From positions 1 to 64,000 of the forward strand of contig NZ_VUNI01000016.1 in the NCBI RefSeq assembly GCF_009695765.1: 64,000 nt of DNA, in the 5' to 3' direction. Shown one piece after another: positions 44,979 through 52,116 of the stretch (its first letter is position 1; the number at the start of each line of letters is the position of its first letter). Origin of the DNA: Roseburia porci. Its GTDB lineage: Bacteria; Bacillota; Clostridia; Lachnospirales; Lachnospiraceae. The translations under genes and the position numbers were made by a program. Under the pieces are notes generated by a model. That model searched no databases. It saw only the letters and a program-made list of their open reading frames with translations, and was not told where the DNA came from.

Positions 44979-45007
44979 TTGATTTTTTTGTGCCTTATAC
45001 GTATAAT
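44979..45007 (+). promoter_or_regulatory. Promoter of the candidate antitoxin RNA
   Basis: TTGATT (44979-44984) and TATAAT (45002-45007) are 17 bp apart. The -10 region and the next 19 bp (45002-45026) recur inverted at 45237-45261, ahead of the toxin. Confidence 0.7.
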
Positions 45008-45013
45008 ATACTT

Positions 45014-45113
45014 AACAGGAAAGCCGATAGATAGGTACCAGCTATCTACTCCGGCGAATATCAAGTTATAAAATAACCGTCAGTTCTTACCAGGAGCAGG
45101 ACGGTTATTTTTT
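45014..45113 (+). ncRNA. Candidate type I antitoxin RNA (about 100 nt)
   Basis: A promoter at 44979-45007 and a terminator (AAATAACCGTC / GACGGTTATTT, then TTTTT, ending near 45113) define an RNA of about 100 nt with no ORF of note. It has a central hairpin (ATAGATAG/CTATCTA with flanking CCG/CGG). It converges with the small hydrophobic toxin gene and overlaps its last 9 nt and 3' untranslated region, as RatA does with txpA. The same hairpin can terminate the toxin message in the other direction. Confidence 0.6.
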
Positions 45114-45191
45114 ATGTCTAAAATCTCTTACAAGTGTAACAATAGCACATATCATTATCACAAACGTGAACAGATCTGAATATGTAACCAT
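45105..45191 (-). CDS. Small hydrophobic type I toxin (Hol_Tox-like)
   Basis: This 28-residue peptide starts MVTYSDLFTF, has a single membrane span (about residues 8-22), and ends in a charged tail (RDFRHKK). The M-x-T-Y-x-x-L start, length and charge pattern match the holin-like toxin family found in Firmicutes. AAGGGG lies 9 nt before this ATG; two in-frame ATG codons just upstream could add up to three residues. A longer frame from 45389 is not supported. The antisense RNA overlaps its 3' end. Confidence 0.7.
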   Translation of the reverse strand: MVTYSDLFTFVIMICAIVTLVRDFRHKK

Positions 45192-45606
45192 CGGCATCAT
45201 CCCCTTCACAGGCTCGGAGTAGATGCAACCGTTCCCCGGCTTCCCTATTAAGTATATTATATTGTCAATGTGATAAATTCTGCCGGGGTGAATATTTGCT
45301 TTGGCAACCAAGGAAAAACTTCCCACGTTGTGAACCGGAGCAATACTGCGCTCGTTGTCGGTGTGTCCAGGTTTGGACAGATCAGTCAAAAAGCAATATT
45401 GGTTCGGTCACCCCGTACTTTTTTATGCAGGGTTTTACTCAATTTTGAGTACGCTTATTTTCGTCATTTTTGGCGATAAGTTACCTTCGGCAGCGCAGTT
45501 TTAAGGGTGCGAATTGTACGCACACCCTTTGGACAACCCGCTCAAATCTGAGTGGCTTCATTCCATTTTCGGAAGAAAGGACTGCCCAGAGCAATATTGC
45601 ACCCGG
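45192..45606. other. Intergenic stretch between toxin and repressor
   Basis: There is no credible gene. It holds the toxin leader and its -10 TATAAT (minus strand, 45261-45256) within the inverted promoter copy 45237-45261. It also has a 16-bp palindrome, TACTCAATTTTGAGTA (45436-45451), a hairpin AAGGGTGCG / CGCACACCCTT (about 45503-45530), and several GCAATATTG-like motifs (near 45345, 45387 and 45593) that may be protein-binding sites. Confidence 0.5.
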
Positions 45607-46074
45607 CTAGTCCTTGTCCGGTTTGGTATATCGTGGAATTTCGGTTAATTCCTGTACGCGTTTATGAGCTTCTTTTTTTCCTAAAAAATTTAGCGAATCA
45701 TATGCAGATGATATCTGCATAAACATTTCATCGGTTTTTAAGGATTCCGCTATATATGAGCTTAATTCAGAATCTTTATTTTTTAGATACTTTACCACTC
45801 TATCTTTAACCTCTTTACGATCTGCATCAGTTTCAGCGCATAAATAATCGTAAAAAGGAAAATCCTCATCAGACGTAACATCATCTAAGAGGTCATATAT
45901 AGGAATTCCGCTGGCTTCGCATATTTTTTTTAAAATAGTTGTATCAACTTTTTTGCTGTCTCGTCGTATTATTGCATATAAAGTGTTAGTTGAAACGCCA
46001 CTTTTTCTTGATAGTTCGGCAACGGTCATATCTATGTCCTTCAGTGCAATTTGCAAATTTCTTCCTATGGCCAA
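45607..46074 (-). CDS. XRE-family repressor (Stl/CI-like)
   Basis: This 155-aa protein has an N-terminal Cro/CI helix-turn-helix (MTVAELSRKSGVSTNTLYAIIRR) and a C-terminal helical region without a peptidase domain, so it is not a LexA-type self-cleaving repressor. TTG 46074 is preceded by GAGGTG at 7-nt spacing; the frame opens 15 nt further upstream. It is divergent from the Cro-like gene with operator-like repeats between. In a satellite this protein would keep the element silent until a helper-phage protein removes it. Confidence 0.82.
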   Translation of the reverse strand: MAIGRNLQIALKDIDMTVAELSRKSGVSTNTLYAIIRRDSKKVDTTILKKICEASGIPIYDLLDDVTSDEDFPFYDYLCAETDADRKEVKDRVVKYLKNKDSELSSYIAESLKTDEMFMQISSAYDSLNFLGKKEAHKRVQELTEIPRYTKPDKD

Positions 46075-46089
46075 TGGTAAACACCTCAC

Positions 46090-46235
46090 TTTCTATTAAT
46101 TATTAAACCATAAAAACTTGCATTTGTATATAAAAAACTTGCATTTGTACAAAAAACTATTGACAATCTTGCAAATGCACAGTAACATATAATCAAATCT
46201 TGCAAGTGCAAGAAATAATTAAGGAGGATAAAACA
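46090..46235. promoter_or_regulatory. Divergent control region with repeated operators
   Basis: Four related sites are spread over about 100 bp: CTTGCATTTGTA twice (near 46117 and 46138), CTTGCAAATGCA (about 46168) and the palindrome CTTGCAAGTGCAAG (about 46199-46212). The rightward promoter is TTGACA (46160-46165) with TAACAT 17 bp on. Sites overlap the promoter, as in a CI/Cro switch. Confidence 0.65.
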
Positions 46236-46430
46236 GTGAAAGTAAGCAAAAAGAAAGTAGAAATCGCAATGGCACGTGCAAAACTTAACCGTAATGACTT
46301 AGCAGAAAAAGCAAAAATGTCAGTGAACACAATTTGTACTGTGTATTCAAGAGGTACATGCAAGCCGGGAACCGTTGGAAGAATAGCGGAAGCTCTTGGT
46401 GTAGACGTAACAGAAATTTTAGAGGACTAA
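46236..46430 (+). CDS. Cro-like XRE regulator
   Basis: This is a 64-aa single-domain helix-turn-helix protein (KLNRNDLAEKAKMSVNTICTVYSRG), the first gene of the rightward operon. GTG 46236 has AAGGAGG 9 nt upstream. Size, position opposite the repressor, and the shared operators suggest a Cro/Str-type antirepressor or activator of the element's early genes. Confidence 0.82.
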   Translation: MKVSKKKVEIAMARAKLNRNDLAEKAKMSVNTICTVYSRGTCKPGTVGRIAEALGVDVTEILED

Positions 46431-46434
46431 AAGC

Positions 46435-46458
46435 CTGGCGGCGATGTAGTAAGAGAGA
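46435..46458 (+). repeat. Direct repeat B of a 24-bp pair
   Basis: This is the second copy of the sequence at 44949-44972 (23 of 24 identical). Here it lies between the Cro-like gene and the ribosome site of the next small gene. Confidence 0.7.
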
Positions 46459-46470
46459 AAGGAGCAACTT

Positions 46471-46614
46471 ATGAGCAAAGAAGAAAAAGCGAAAATTATT
46501 CTGAAAGAAGTCAACGATGAATATACGTTATCATCATATATGGAAGATGATATTCTGAGAGGCATCATTAAGGCTCTTACGATTATCGAGAAAAGAGAAA
46601 AAACGGAGGGATAA
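46471..46614 (+). CDS. Small satellite ORF (47 aa)
   Basis: A 47-residue, charged, helical ORF (MSKEEKAKIILKEVNDEY at the start, IIEKREKTEG at the end). AAAGGAG precedes ATG 46471. It lies in the early rightward operon, 6 nt before the AlpA/Xis-like gene. I do not recognise it. Confidence 0.65.
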   Translation: MSKEEKAKIILKEVNDEYTLSSYMEDDILRGIIKALTIIEKREKTEG

Positions 46615-46620
46615 GAACAT

Positions 46621-46818
46621 ATGGAAGGCGAAAAAAGATTTTTGACTGCCACAGACGTGTCACAGATTATGGAATGCAGCGTAAGCAGGGCATATACAAT
46701 TATACGTCAGTTGAATGATGAAATGACCAGCAAGGGCTACATTGTGAATCGTGGCAAGATTAATGCAAAATATTTCTATGAGCGTGTCTATGACGGAAAG
46801 GGGGTAGCATGTGAATAA
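46621..46818 (+). CDS. AlpA/excisionase-like HTH protein
   Basis: This 65-aa protein has a winged helix-turn-helix of the MerR/AlpA/Xis kind (LTATDVSQIMECSVSRAYTIIRQL). Such small proteins drive excision or activate integrase genes in islands and satellites. The ribosome site GGAGGGATAAG overlaps the end of the previous ORF. Its stop overlaps the start of the replication gene (TAATG). Excisionase and regulator roles cannot be separated from sequence. Confidence 0.75.
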   Translation: MEGEKRFLTATDVSQIMECSVSRAYTIIRQLNDEMTSKGYIVNRGKINAKYFYERVYDGKGVACE

Positions 46819-47645
46819 TGGCGAGTAGGAGGATGTTTAGCTCCAGGGTGACGGAGTCAACGAGATTTTTAAAAATGCCGGCAACCTCTCAAAATCTGTA
46901 CTTTCATTTAGGAATGCATGCCGATGATGATGGAGTTGTTGAAGCATATCCTGTAATGTGTTCAATAGGGGCATCAGAGGATGATCTGAGAGTGATAATC
47001 TCAAAAGGATTTGCAACGTTGCTTAATAGTGATATGGTCACATTCTTAAATGATTGGCTTGAAAATAATAATATTAGAGCTGATCGAAAAGTTGATAGTA
47101 TTTACAAAGAGCTGCTGTTGGAAATAGTACCAGATGCTATGTTAAAAGAATCAAAACCATCGTATTACTCACGAGTAAAGTCTATTTGTCAGACAAATGA
47201 CGGTCAAGTGTCTGGCAAATGTCTGGCAAATGTCCGCATAGGTAAGTATAGGTTAGATAAGGAAAGTAAAGATAATAAACTATGTGCATCTGACGCTGCA
47301 CCAAAAGCGAGCAAAGCTGACATTGATGAGTTTTTTGAAAAGATCTGGAAGTTATACCCAAATAAAAAAGGAAAAGGGCAGATTAGCGCTTCCAAGAAAA
47401 AAGCATTGTTTGAAATCGGTTATGATGAGTTGAGCCGGGCAATCAAACGGTATACGAATGATCTTTCCAAGGATGAATGGAGAAAGCCTCAGAACGGCAG
47501 CACATTCTTTAACAGTGGGTACGTAGATTATCTGGATGCAAACTATACAGAGCCTGTAACAGAATGCGAAGAGGAAGGAGACCGGTCTATATATCAAGAC
47601 AGTGATGAATATGAAAAATTATGGAAAGAACTTGGATATAAGTAA
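46818..47645 (+). CDS. Phage-type replication initiator / replisome organizer
   Basis: This 275-aa protein has an N-terminal winged-helix region typical of phage replisome organizers (SRRMFSSRVTESTRFLKMPATSQNLYFHLGMHADDDGVVEAYPV), a variable middle, and a C-terminal DnaD-like helical part (FFEKIWKLYPNKKGKGQISASKKKALFEIG). It should bind the element's origin and recruit the loader encoded next. It overlaps the upstream gene by 1 nt and the downstream frame by 44 nt. In Gram-positive islands the comparable position is held by pri-rep genes. Confidence 0.8.
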   Translation: MASRRMFSSRVTESTRFLKMPATSQNLYFHLGMHADDDGVVEAYPVMCSIGASEDDLRVIISKGFATLLNSDMVTFLNDWLENNNIRADRKVDSIYKELLLEIVPDAMLKESKPSYYSRVKSICQTNDGQVSGKCLANVRIGKYRLDKESKDNKLCASDAAPKASKADIDEFFEKIWKLYPNKKGKGQISASKKKALFEIGYDELSRAIKRYTNDLSKDEWRKPQNGSTFFNSGYVDYLDANYTEPVTECEEEGDRSIYQDSDEYEKLWKELGYK

Positions 47646-48426
47646 AGAGGAATTGTCTAGGGAGCGTATAGAACAGCATGATGGGAAAATGTGTGATCTT
47701 GTAGCTTATCAGGTAAAGGATTACGGTTATGCAGAATATATCGAGAATAGGGAGATCAGTAACGGAGAGTTCAGAAGATCACGTTCCCTTATACCCTTTA
47801 ATTACTTAGATGCCACAATGAAAAAATTCCGATGGGACCTGTATGGAGAGAATGTTTCATCCCAAGAAAGGATAGCGCAATCATTTATTGAACAGTTCGG
47901 AGAGTACCGGAGGAAGGGCAAAGGATTGTATATTTTCTCCAAGACAAAGGGTAGTGGAAAAACGTTGCTGGCGTGCTGTCTTGCTAATGGTGTTATGGAG
48001 TATGTGGATATATGCGTAAAATTTATATCGGTGCCGGAGCTTCTCGAAATGACAAAGAAAAGTTATAAAGACTTTATTGAAAAAGAAGACATTGAGAAGA
48101 TATGGGCAGCAGAGTTGTTGATTCTGGATGATCTTGGAGCAGAAACGAAAAAAGAATGGATTGATACGGAATTATTCAAGCTGATTGATTACAGATACTC
48201 AAATAAAAAGGTCACGATCTTTACCAGTAATATTCCAATAGATAAGCTGAAGCTGAATGAACGCATCGTTGACCGGATCTTTAGTATGTGTATAAAACTG
48301 GATTTGCCGGAGAAATCGATCAGGACCATACAGGCACACGATGAAAACATGGATTTTCTAAAGAACATAATGAAAAATGCCCAGGACGGTGCTGCAACAC
48401 CATCACAGGGCAATGTAACACAATAA
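47602..48426 (+). CDS. DnaC-like helicase loader ATPase
   Basis: This is an up to 274-aa AAA+ protein of the DnaC/IstB family. Walker A is KGSGKTLLA, Walker B LLILDDLGAE, and sensor 1 IFTSNIPI. It loads the replicative helicase at the origin bound by the preceding protein. The start is uncertain: GTG 47602, ATG 47605 and ATG 47611 all overlap the upstream gene, and none has a strong ribosome site except the distant AAGGAG near 47575. Translational coupling is likely. Confidence 0.85.
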   Translation: MMNMKNYGKNLDISKEELSRERIEQHDGKMCDLVAYQVKDYGYAEYIENREISNGEFRRSRSLIPFNYLDATMKKFRWDLYGENVSSQERIAQSFIEQFGEYRRKGKGLYIFSKTKGSGKTLLACCLANGVMEYVDICVKFISVPELLEMTKKSYKDFIEKEDIEKIWAAELLILDDLGAETKKEWIDTELFKLIDYRYSNKKVTIFTSNIPIDKLKLNERIVDRIFSMCIKLDLPEKSIRTIQAHDENMDFLKNIMKNAQDGAATPSQGNVTQ

Positions 48427-48484
48427 CCACAGAAAAGTCCGGTTACGTCTGCATTATAGCAGATTCCGGCAGAAAGAGGAACAT

Positions 48485-48658
48485 ATGGATAATAAAAATT
48501 TTGAAGAAATAATGGATGCATTCCATGATGCAAATAATTTACTTGAAATGTGCTATGGATATGCGCAGTCTGACACACCTGTAATGAAATCTCTCACAGA
48601 GAGCTTATATCTGATTAAGCTCAAGTATGATAGCATTTACCAGCTATTGACAAAGTAG
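48485..48658 (+). CDS. Small satellite ORF (57 aa)
   Basis: A 57-residue helical ORF (MDNKNFEEIMDAFHDANNLLE at the start). AAGAGGAAC precedes ATG 48485. It lies between the loader gene and a further small gene on the same strand. No family recognised. Confidence 0.6.
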   Translation: MDNKNFEEIMDAFHDANNLLEMCYGYAQSDTPVMKSLTESLYLIKLKYDSIYQLLTK

Positions 48659-48699
48659 GGGAATACGTAAGTGCGAATAAATGCCATAGGAGGAGAAAA

Positions 48700-48900
48700 A
48701 TGACAGAAAGAGAATTTTACATATCAATTGTTCCGGAAGTTGCAGAGATAGTTCTGCATCTTAAAAGATTACCAAAAGAAGATCAGGAACAGATCAAAGA
48801 AGAAATGATGAATGCATGTGCAGACAGACCGGCGGCACAGAAATTCATGGAAAAGCTATGGATCACAATCGGTTCATGCCTGAAAGAAGGTGCTGTATGA
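48700..48900 (+). CDS. Small satellite ORF (66 aa)
   Basis: A 66-residue helical, acidic ORF beginning MTEREFYISIVPEV, with AGGAGG before ATG 48700. The next ORF starts in its stop codon (ATGA). The pair could form a small complex. No family recognised. Confidence 0.65.
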   Translation: MTEREFYISIVPEVAEIVLHLKRLPKEDQEQIKEEMMNACADRPAAQKFMEKLWITIGSCLKEGAV

Positions 48901-49058
48901 TACAGACAGGGGGCAGGCAGTGTATGCTTACCCTCGAATATGAAAAAGAAGAACAGCTTACTACCGTGCTGCAGTTTCTGGATCCGATCCTAGTTGAGCA
49001 TACAGAAATCATTGTTCCATTTCAAGGGAAGCGATCAGAAATTATAATACAAGCATAG
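48897..49058 (+). CDS. Small satellite ORF (53 aa), coupled to the previous one
   Basis: A 53-residue ORF starting at ATG 48897, with AAGAAGGTG upstream and a 4-nt overlap with the preceding gene. A second start at 48922 is possible. It shows a beta-alpha-beta-like pattern (LTLEYEKEEQLTTVLQFLDPI). No family recognised. A terminator follows, closing the early/replication block. Confidence 0.6.
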   Translation: MIQTGGRQCMLTLEYEKEEQLTTVLQFLDPILVEHTEIIVPFQGKRSEIIIQA

Positions 49059-49098
49059 AGCGGTAATGCTCTGAATGAAACAAAGCCCTCGACACATA

Positions 49099-49150
49099 AA
49101 AGCCTATACCGAGCAAAGAAGTAATAAAATGCCTGGCATAGGCTTTTTTA
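49099..49150 (+). terminator. Terminator of the early satellite operon
   Basis: AAAGCCTAT and ATAGGCTTT pair around a loop of about 30 nt, followed by six T. It separates the replication block from the packaging block. Confidence 0.7.
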
Positions 49151-49251
49151 ATTGAAAAGCACTATATGCAATAAAAATGGAAAAACATATGAAATAATGC
49201 TATCATATAAGAGAAAAAGAAAGAAAATACGAGGTACAACAGGGGGAGCAT

Positions 49252-49533
49252 ATGGATAGAAGAATGATAGAAGCCAGGCTGAAACGTCTCGAAAAGGCCT
49301 TTGCAAATGATTTGCCAATAGTTGACGCAAAATACCAGAATGGGGAAATGAAGCGATTTTATGGCACGCCACCAATTGAGGATCTGTTAAATGCAGATAA
49401 TCCCATCATAGAAACAGCGGGAAGTGATTTTGCGGAGCTGATTAATGCCATATTGCATCCGCTGCCGAATAGAGACATAGATGAACTGGAGCAGCCAGAA
49501 GAGAGGGAAGAGGATGAAAAAGGAAAAGACTAA
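49252..49533 (+). CDS. Unknown protein at the head of the packaging block (93 aa)
   Basis: A 93-aa soluble ORF with a basic helical start (MDRRMIEARLKRLEKAF) and a very acidic end. AGGGGGAG precedes ATG 49252. The TerS-like gene overlaps its last 20 nt. No family recognised. Its position suggests a role in packaging or its control. Confidence 0.7.
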   Translation: MDRRMIEARLKRLEKAFANDLPIVDAKYQNGEMKRFYGTPPIEDLLNADNPIIETAGSDFAELINAILHPLPNRDIDELEQPEEREEDEKGKD

Positions 49534-49873
49534 AGAGATTATTATAGCGGGGTTACTGGCTCATACGACAATTACTGCAACTGCTGAGGCAACCGGGATC
49601 AGTGAGGCAACGATATATCGTTATTTGAGAAATGAGGAATTCAAAAAGGAATATGACGGAAAACGCAGGGCAATGCTTGCAGATAATTGTCATAGATTAC
49701 AGGCAAACATGGAAAAAGCGGTAAATGAGCTTGTGGCAGTGATCGATGATAAAGGTAATTCCACACAGGTAAGGCTCAATGCTATTGATATGCTGCTCCG
49801 ACATACTTATAGATTGACAGAGCAGGTTGATATATTGGATCGTCTTGAAAAATTAGAGGATATAGCAAAATAA
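49514..49873 (+). CDS. Phage HTH protein, candidate small terminase (TerS-like)
   Basis: This is a 119-aa protein with an N-terminal helix-turn-helix (TATAEATGISEATIYRYLRNEEF) and a helical remainder (LDRLEKLEDIAK at the end). The form matches phage PhBC6A51-like HTH proteins that often occupy the small-terminase position. ATG 49514 follows GGGAAGAGG; the frame opens at 49481. Gene order before scaffold and capsid supports DNA recognition for packaging, the usual way satellites redirect a helper phage's large terminase. Direct proof of TerS function is lacking. Confidence 0.65.
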   Translation: MKKEKTKEIIIAGLLAHTTITATAEATGISEATIYRYLRNEEFKKEYDGKRRAMLADNCHRLQANMEKAVNELVAVIDDKGNSTQVRLNAIDMLLRHTYRLTEQVDILDRLEKLEDIAK

Positions 49874-49889
49874 TAGCAAATTATATAAT

Positions 49890-49930
49890 AACACTATTGA
49901 TATAACTATAAGTTATGGTAAAATAGTGTT
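49890..49930 (+). promoter_or_regulatory. Palindrome overlapping a candidate late promoter
   Basis: AACACTATT (49890-49898) and AATAGTGTT (49922-49930) are inverted copies that enclose a smaller palindrome, ATAACT-ATA-AGTTAT. TTGATA (49897-49902) and TAAAAT (49919-49924), 16 bp apart, lie inside it. This could be an operator-controlled promoter for scaffold and capsid. The 166 nt to the scaffold gene hold repeated GGAATATT motifs but no ORF. Confidence 0.5.
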
Positions 49931-50096
49931 GTGGAATATTGCCATATTTTCCTAACCACAGATACGGGCCAACCTTCTCCTGCCCGGCGATGATTTTGGA
50001 ATATTCCTGAGCATGAAGAAAAAAGGCTCCGGGGCACGCACCGTGTAAGCGGAATTAGCCTATTTCGGGCGTAAAATGAAAGGAAGGTAAATATTT

Positions 50097-50513
50097 ATGA
50101 GCGATTTACAGAATACCTCTACAGAGGGCACACAGACAGGCACAGAAGGGGCACAGCAGAAAACATTTACACAGGATGATGTAAACCGGATCGTGCAGGA
50201 AAGACTTGCGAAAGAAAGAAGCAAGGGAAACGACAACGATGAATTAACAAAGAGAGCAGCAGAGCTTGATCTGAGAGAGCGCAAACTCACAGCAAAGGAA
50301 AAGCTGAGAGAGAATGGATTGCCGGATTATCTCGTAGATGCTCTTAACATGAATACAGAGGAAGACTTCCAGAAGAGTATGGAAGCAGTATTAAAAATGA
50401 AAGGTGAGACCGGAGAGCAACCGAGAGTAATTGGGACGTGTTCTCCAATTGGAGCAGTAGGCGCTGGAGTAAATCCATCTGATCCGGTTCGCAATGCATT
50501 CGGTCTGAAATAG
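50097..50513 (+). CDS. Capsid scaffolding protein (DUF4355-like)
   Basis: This is a 138-aa protein with the typical scaffold layout: a Thr/Gly/Gln-rich disordered start, the motif FTQDDVNRIVQERLAKERSK, then a charged coiled-coil (about 40-75) and a short C-terminal tail. Scaffolds guide capsid assembly and set its size. GAAAGGAAGG precedes the ATG. The capsid gene follows after 9 nt. It seems shorter than many DUF4355 proteins, which could matter for capsid size. Confidence 0.8.
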   Translation: MSDLQNTSTEGTQTGTEGAQQKTFTQDDVNRIVQERLAKERSKGNDNDELTKRAAELDLRERKLTAKEKLRENGLPDYLVDALNMNTEEDFQKSMEAVLKMKGETGEQPRVIGTCSPIGAVGAGVNPSDPVRNAFGLK

Positions 50514-50522
50514 GTATATTAA

Positions 50523-51365
50523 ATGGCTATTGAATTAGTAAAGAAATATCTTCCTTATGTGGATGAATTATTCACGCAGGAGAGTAAAAAAAGTTTACTG
50601 ACAAATAATAATTTCTCGTTTGACGGTGCTCAGTCAGTAAAAATATATAAGGTAAATACCGCAGAAATGTCAGATTATGGTAGAAGCGGTCCAACTGGCA
50701 GCAATTGGTCAAGATATGGAGCATTGAAGAGTTTGGACGCTACTACAGAGACGGCGACCCTCACAAAAGATCGTTCCTTTACATTTGTAATCGACAAACT
50801 GGATGAAGACCAGACAGGAGGACAGCTTGCAGGAGCTACGGCACTTGCAAGACAGCAAAGAGAAGTCATTATCCCGGAAATTGATAATTATGTATATGGT
50901 GTTATGGCGGCAGGAGCCGGGACAAAGCCGGCAGCAGTTAAACTTACAGCAACGAATATTTATGATGAGATTATTAAGGCAAGCGCCGCTCTGGATGATG
51001 CTCTTGTACCGGAAGAGGACAGGGTTTTGACAGTAACACCGCAGATTTATCTTCTTATGAAGAAATCTAAAGACATTGTTATGGAAACAGAAATCGGTGC
51101 AGATATGAGGAAGAAAGGCGTGATTGCAAACCTTGACGGGGCAGCAGTGCTCAAGATTGCTGCATCAAGACTGCCGGAAGACTTCGGTTTCATGTTGTCT
51201 CACAAATCCGCATGTTGTGCACCTACGAGACTTGAAGCGTATAACATGCATCAGGACCCACCAGGAGTCAGCGGAACACTGGTGGAGGGGCGTGTGGTAT
51301 ATGATGCCTATATCTTTGAAAACAAGAAAATGGGTATCTATTATCAGGAAAATTCCGCATCATAA
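50523..51365 (+). CDS. Phage major capsid protein
   Basis: This 280-aa protein has the build of a HK97-like major capsid protein of Firmicutes phages: MAIELVKKYLPYVDELFTQE start, a segment with DGAQSVKIYKVNTAEM, the central KDRSFTFVIDKLDEDQTG, and a C-terminal part ending in KKMGIYYQEN. It is complete, with no frameshift, and has no prohead protease neighbour. Portal, head-tail connector and tail genes, which normally adjoin it in a phage, are absent. A satellite carrying this gene could make its own capsids and use helper tails. Confidence 0.82.
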   Translation: MAIELVKKYLPYVDELFTQESKKSLLTNNNFSFDGAQSVKIYKVNTAEMSDYGRSGPTGSNWSRYGALKSLDATTETATLTKDRSFTFVIDKLDEDQTGGQLAGATALARQQREVIIPEIDNYVYGVMAAGAGTKPAAVKLTATNIYDEIIKASAALDDALVPEEDRVLTVTPQIYLLMKKSKDIVMETEIGADMRKKGVIANLDGAAVLKIAASRLPEDFGFMLSHKSACCAPTRLEAYNMHQDPPGVSGTLVEGRVVYDAYIFENKKMGIYYQENSAS

Positions 51366-51388
51366 ACTGATATTGATTGCATTTTGGT

Positions 51389-52054
51389 ATGCGATTAATA
51401 TATAACAACGTAGGAAAATGGGAGCGCCTGGAGTTACAGAAATGTAGTTTCGGGCACTACTCCTATATGGAGACAAGATACATGGCAGAGAAGAAACTTA
51501 GTGAGTGTGATCAGAGCATTGGAGCATATTACGATGTGTTGTATAGTTTTACACGAACAACCGTAGATTTGAATAATATGGCGTGTGACGATGGTGCAGA
51601 GCCTAAGAAACTATCGAAACGTTTTCAGAAATTGATACATGCTTTTATGCAACTTTGTATGATTGATGAGGATATGGATCAGTGTGTCCCGAACAAGAAA
51701 ACAGAACGAAAGAAAGAAAAAGTGCAACCCCAAAAAGAGGAAGAACTCCCCGATAATTTTATTCAGGAAGTTGACGGATGGGCATTGTGCCCTGTATGCC
51801 GTAAGAGAATCTTAAAACTGACAAGTGAAACAAAGGTTATAAATCTTCCAGCATATTGTAAAATTTGTCATGATGAATATATAATTAGTTGGTGGAATAT
51901 TGATAAAAAGAATATACCATATCATAGGTATATTAATAAGTCGTTCTGGATAGATCCGCACATGATTCGTGATGAGGGTATGAAGGGAACGGGTGTTAAG
52001 TCGTTCTTAAATACAAGGACTAGTGCAACAGAGAGAGTTGCCATGCATTTATAA
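51389..52054 (+). CDS. Protein with C-terminal Cys-rich KTR-like zinc ribbon
   Basis: This is an up to 221-aa protein. The first part is helical (about 30-100), then comes a Lys/Glu-rich linker, and the C-terminal 90 residues hold GWALCPVCRKR and AYCKICHDEY, two CxxC knuckles resembling the Cys-rich KTR domain found on mobile elements. The start is uncertain: ATG 51389 has no ribosome site, whereas ATG 51482 has GGAG 9 nt upstream and would give 190 aa. It is the last gene before attR, the usual place for accessory cargo in phage islands. Function unknown. Confidence 0.65.
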   Translation: MRLIYNNVGKWERLELQKCSFGHYSYMETRYMAEKKLSECDQSIGAYYDVLYSFTRTTVDLNNMACDDGAEPKKLSKRFQKLIHAFMQLCMIDEDMDQCVPNKKTERKKEKVQPQKEEELPDNFIQEVDGWALCPVCRKRILKLTSETKVINLPAYCKICHDEYIISWWNIDKKNIPYHRYINKSFWIDPHMIRDEGMKGTGVKSFLNTRTSATERVAMHL

Positions 52055-52058
52055 CTAT

Positions 52059-52076
52059 AGTATCAAAACAGTATCA
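52059..52076. promoter_or_regulatory. Candidate integrase arm sites, right end
   Basis: Two AGTATCA copies start 11 bp apart (52059 and 52070), the same motif and spacing as at the left end. Confidence 0.55.
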
Positions 52077-52115
52077 AAAAAGCTGAGGAATGCTATATAT
52101 AAGCACAACTCAGCA
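52075..52115 (-). terminator. Hairpin at the right end of the element
   Basis: GCTGAG (52082-52087) and CTCAGC (52109-52114) pair, with an inner TGCT/AGCA stem. On the minus strand it is followed by TTTTTT, so it can end transcription from tRNA-Gly in the integrated state. Confidence 0.6.
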
Positions 52116-52116
52116 T

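Noticed and set aside
45105-45389. A 94-aa protein in the toxin frame
   Set aside because: Only the last 28-31 codons have a ribosome site and family-like sequence; the upstream part overlaps the promoter and leader.
47602-48426. IS21-type IstB identity for the ATPase
   Set aside because: There is no IstA transposase or IS ends; its position behind a replisome organizer fits a DnaC-like loader.
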